Source of the DNA: Aurantimonas aggregata
Lineage (GTDB): Bacteria; Pseudomonadota; Alphaproteobacteria; Rhizobiales; Rhizobiaceae
Reading direction: 5' to 3'
NCBI RefSeq assembly: GCF_010500835.1
Contig: NZ_JAAAMJ010000005.1
Span: forward strand, 62,001 to 126,000
Length of the DNA: 64,000 nt
Made by a program: the position numbers and the translations under genes. Position 1 is the stretch's first letter. Each line of letters opens with the position of its first letter. Under the pieces are notes generated by a model. It had not been told where the DNA came from. It saw nothing but the letters and a program-made list of their open reading frames with translations, and searched no databases. Shown in pieces: positions 61,971 to 64,000 of the stretch.

Positions 61971-62480
61971 TCAGAGCCGGTAGAGGATCTGGTCGTTCCA
62001 GAAGCGGTCCAGCCGCTGCAGCGAGCGATTCATCTTCTGGAATTCCTGCTCGTCCAGTCCGCCGACCTTGTCGATCGAGCCGATGTGGCGGTCATACAGC
62101 TCGGCGACGACGGCCGCGACTTCCATGCCGGCGTCCGTCAGCGAGACGCGCACGGCGCGGCGATCGACCCGCGATTTCTGGTGGTTGATGAAGCCGAGCT
62201 CGACCAGCTTCTTCAGATTGTAGGAGACGTTCGAGCCCAGATAGAAGCCGCGGGTGCGCAGCTCGCCGGCGGTCAGCACCGAGTCGCCGATATTGAAGAG
62301 CAGCAATGCCTGGACGGCGTTGATGTCGGTGCGGCCGCCGCGTTCGAACTCGTCCTTGATGACGTCGAGGAGGCGACGATGCAGACGCTCCACCAGCTGC
62401 AGCGTCTCGAGATACAGCGACTTCAGCTCTGCCTTGGCTTCCGGCTGCGCTTGGTGGTCGTTCTTCGTCTGCGCGTTCAT
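61971..62480 (-). CDS. ldtR: MarR-family regulator, LdtR type
   Basis: A 169-residue MarR-type dimeric repressor. The winged helix covers about 50-120 (NAVQALLLFNIGDSVLTAGEL, LGSNVSYNLKKLVELGFINH, SRVDRRAVRVSLTDAG). Sequence and position before an L,D-transpeptidase gene match LdtR, studied in Candidatus Liberibacter asiaticus and S. meliloti as a regulator of ldtP and stress tolerance. The start ATG at 62480 directly follows the palindrome AGTATACT, whose first half overlaps the GGAG ribosome site. Confidence 0.92.
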   Translation of the reverse strand: MNAQTKNDHQAQPEAKAELKSLYLETLQLVERLHRRLLDVIKDEFERGGRTDINAVQALLLFNIGDSVLTAGELRTRGFYLGSNVSYNLKKLVELGFINHQKSRVDRRAVRVSLTDAGMEVAAVVAELYDRHIGSIDKVGGLDEQEFQKMNRSLQRLDRFWNDQILYRL

Positions 62481-62488
62481 AGTATACT
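62481..62488 (-). promoter_or_regulatory. Palindrome over the ldtR ribosome site
   Basis: AGTATACT touches the ldtR ATG and overlaps its GGAG. Upstream TTGA-AAA-TCAA (62528-62538) is a second small palindrome. Either could bind a MarR dimer for autoregulation; this is inference. Confidence 0.3.
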
Positions 62489-62639
62489 CCGCTGTTGATC
62501 TGATGGATGTTCTCTTTCGACCCCATCTTGAAAATCAACCTACGCGGCGCGTCTAAAATTCGACTTAAACCGCAGGCTTAATGCGGCCTTACGAGCGACA
62601 GTTCAATTGTTTTGCTTAACGAAATCCCGCGGGCGGGTT

Positions 62640-63065
62640 TCAGCGGCGGCGAGCCTTGCGTTCCTCGCGCCAGCCGACGAGGCGCAGCGCCGCCAGCATG
62701 CCCAGTCCCCAGACGTGGAAGCCGAGCCAGACGAGGTCGCCGCCGAACAGCTCGGGGAAGCCGAGATGCATCACGGCCTCGATCAGCGCGATCAGGATCC
62801 AGATCACCGCGCCCCAGCCCGCCGTCAGCCAGAGCCCGATGCCACCGACCGGATAGAGGACGGCAAGCGCCGGCGCAGCCATCTTCCACCACAGCGGCAT
62901 CAGATCGAAGCGATCGAACGGTCCGTCGGAGATGCCGACGAGGCGGATCCAGTAGCCGATTCCGAGCGTGAACAGGGCGAGCGCGGAGAGCCGGTAGAGC
63001 CACACGATCAGTCGCTGATTGAGGCTTTCGGCCGGGGCGTCCCGCGGGGTGAGCTCGATGGTCAA
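62640..63065 (-). CDS. DUF6163 membrane protein
   Basis: A 141-residue protein with four predicted membrane helices (about 23-42, 62-80, 83-102, 113-130). Family-like stretches: LNQRLIVWLYRLSALALFTL and FDRFDLMPLWWKMAAPAL. It is conserved in rhizobia between ldtR and hemB as DUF6163; function unknown. The C terminus is strongly basic. The ATG at 63065 is the only plausible start. Confidence 0.82.
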   Translation of the reverse strand: MTIELTPRDAPAESLNQRLIVWLYRLSALALFTLGIGYWIRLVGISDGPFDRFDLMPLWWKMAAPALAVLYPVGGIGLWLTAGWGAVIWILIALIEAVMHLGFPELFGGDLVWLGFHVWGLGMLAALRLVGWREERKARRR

Positions 63066-63334
63066 ATTGCTACGGCCTTTCTCGCCAGCATGATGTCGGG
63101 GAGCCGCAGGCTCGGGGTTATATCGTAGGCAGTGATCTGCCCAGGCTTGGCCTCCCCGCGATGGCCCTCGACGCTAGGGCCCGGCCGCGAGCGCCGTCAA
63201 TCTTGCGATAGCCGCAGCGAAGGCCTACCCAAGGCGCCAACGGCGCGGCGGACGCCACGCCGCGCGACCGCCGGGCGAACCATTGCCCCAACCGGGCGCC
63301 GATAGCCATGCCGAGCGAAGGGACGGACATTCCG

Positions 63335-64000
63335 ATGGACCACCGAAGCGATGCCCTCCCCTTGATCAGCGAACGGATCGACGCGGTCACCGGCGGGCTG
63401 CGGATGCGCCGCCTGCGCCAGGCAGACTGGACGCGCCGGCTGGTCCGCGAGACGACGCTGGGCGTCGACGATCTGATCTGGCCGATCTTCGTACGGGAAG
63501 GCGATGGCGACGGCGAGCCCGTGCCGTCGATGCCGGGCGTCTTCCGGCTGTCGGTCGCGGGCTGCGTCGAGGCAGCGCGGCAGGCGCGCGATCTCGGCAT
63601 CCCGGTGATCGCGCTGTTTCCTTACACGGATCCCGGCAAGCGGGACGAGACCGGCTCGGAGGCGCTGAACGAGGGCAATCTCGTCTGCCGCGCCAGCCGG
63701 GCGATCAAGTCCGCCGTGCCGGAAGTCGGGATCCTCTGCGACGTCGCGCTCGATCCCTATACAAGCCACGGCCATGACGGCGTGATGCAGGGCGATCGCA
63801 TCCTCAACGACGAGAGCGTCGACATGCTGTGCCGCCAGGCGGTGGTCCAGGCGCAGTCGGGCTGCGACATCATCGGCCCATCGGACATGATGGACGGCCG
63901 TGTCGCCTGCATCCGCGGCGCGCTCGACTCGGCCGGACTGCGCGACACGCTGATCATGGCCTATTCGGCGAAATATGCCTCGGCCTTCTACGGCCCGTTC
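63335..64000 (+). CDS. hemB: Delta-aminolevulinic acid dehydratase (5' part, cut by window edge)
   Basis: The first 222 codons of HemB (family about 330-340), which joins two 5-aminolevulinates to porphobilinogen. Seen: RRLVRETTLGVDDLIWPIFV, SMPGVFRLSV, IPVIALFPYTD, CDVALDPYTSHGHDG and DIIGPSDMMDGRVACIR, then SAKYASAFYGPF with the first Schiff-base lysine. The DALDPYTSHGHDG-type site with aspartates instead of cysteines marks the magnesium-type enzyme. ATG at 63335 or 63308 are both possible; the former has GAAGGGA upstream. It is divergent from DUF6163. Confidence 0.93.
   Translation, partial: MDHRSDALPLISERIDAVTGGLRMRRLRQADWTRRLVRETTLGVDDLIWPIFVREGDGDGEPVPSMPGVFRLSVAGCVEAARQARDLGIPVIALFPYTDPGKRDETGSEALNEGNLVCRASRAIKSAVPEVGILCDVALDPYTSHGHDGVMQGDRILNDESVDMLCRQAVVQAQSGCDIIGPSDMMDGRVACIRGALDSAGLRDTLIMAYSAKYASAFYGPF

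Overview
The window reads as a chromosomal segment of a high-GC alphaproteobacterium of the Hyphomicrobiales (Rhizobiales). The evidence is codon use, protein families and, above all, gene order: carB-greA-lpsB, trxB-lsrB, metY...rplM-rpsI...speB-argC...ctaA, merR-ihfA-fabH-plsX-yceD, bamE-hppA, and nusB-ribH-ribE-ribD-nrdR-glyA-ldtP-ldtR-DUF6163-hemB are all orders I recall from rhizobial chromosomes. A family such as Aurantimonadaceae is possible, but I cannot establish it. I see no insertion sequence, prophage, CRISPR array or plasmid function. Genes on both strands are densely packed.

Layout. 1-6.1 kb: a cut-off HAD domain (probably of a HAD-UbiA fusion), carB, greA and an LpsB/LpcC-type LPS-core glycosyltransferase. 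6.1-12.8 kb: a GT25 glycosyltransferase and a TrkH potassium transporter on the minus strand, then trxB, an LsrB/VtlR-type LysR regulator, a PPP phosphatase, a candidate minus-strand small RNA and a membrane-anchored SOUL haem-binding protein. 13-21.3 kb: more accessory genes, namely an exported protein made of about eight 23-residue repeats, two Gfo/Idh/MocA oxidoreductases, a cytochrome P450, a cupin, the O-acetylhomoserine sulfhydrylase and a dCache-HAMP-GGDEF diguanylate cyclase. 21.3-24.4 kb: CoA-binding protein, enoyl-CoA hydratase, thioesterase, rplM-rpsI.

24.4-46.9 kb mixes housekeeping with cell-surface polysaccharide genes. glmS and glmU supply UDP-GlcNAc. A WbpM/CapD-type dehydratase, a DegT aminotransferase, an epimerase, a small phosphoglycosyl transferase, an O-antigen-ligase-like protein, a second GT25 protein, a short polysaccharide export lipoprotein, a large polyprenyl-phosphate sugar transferase, a phosphomannomutase-like enzyme and galE could together make, start and export one or two glycans. 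metK, speB, argC, ctaA, cysQ and a tRNA-Pro(GGG) lie between them.

46.9-64 kb is compact and conserved: merR-ihfA-fabH-plsX-DUF177-ubiquinol-cytochrome c chaperone, bamE, hppA, an MFS transporter, the riboflavin genes with nusB and nrdR, glyA, an L,D-transpeptidase with its MarR regulator (LdtR type), DUF6163 and the start of hemB. Stop/start overlaps (ATGA or TGATG) and strong bidirectional terminators mark the operon limits. I found no clearly undescribed system. The best leads are the candidate small RNA beside the LsrB homologue, the 23-residue repeat protein, the missing normal start codon of trkH, the P450 lacking the usual I-helix threonine, and the dispersed polysaccharide gene set.
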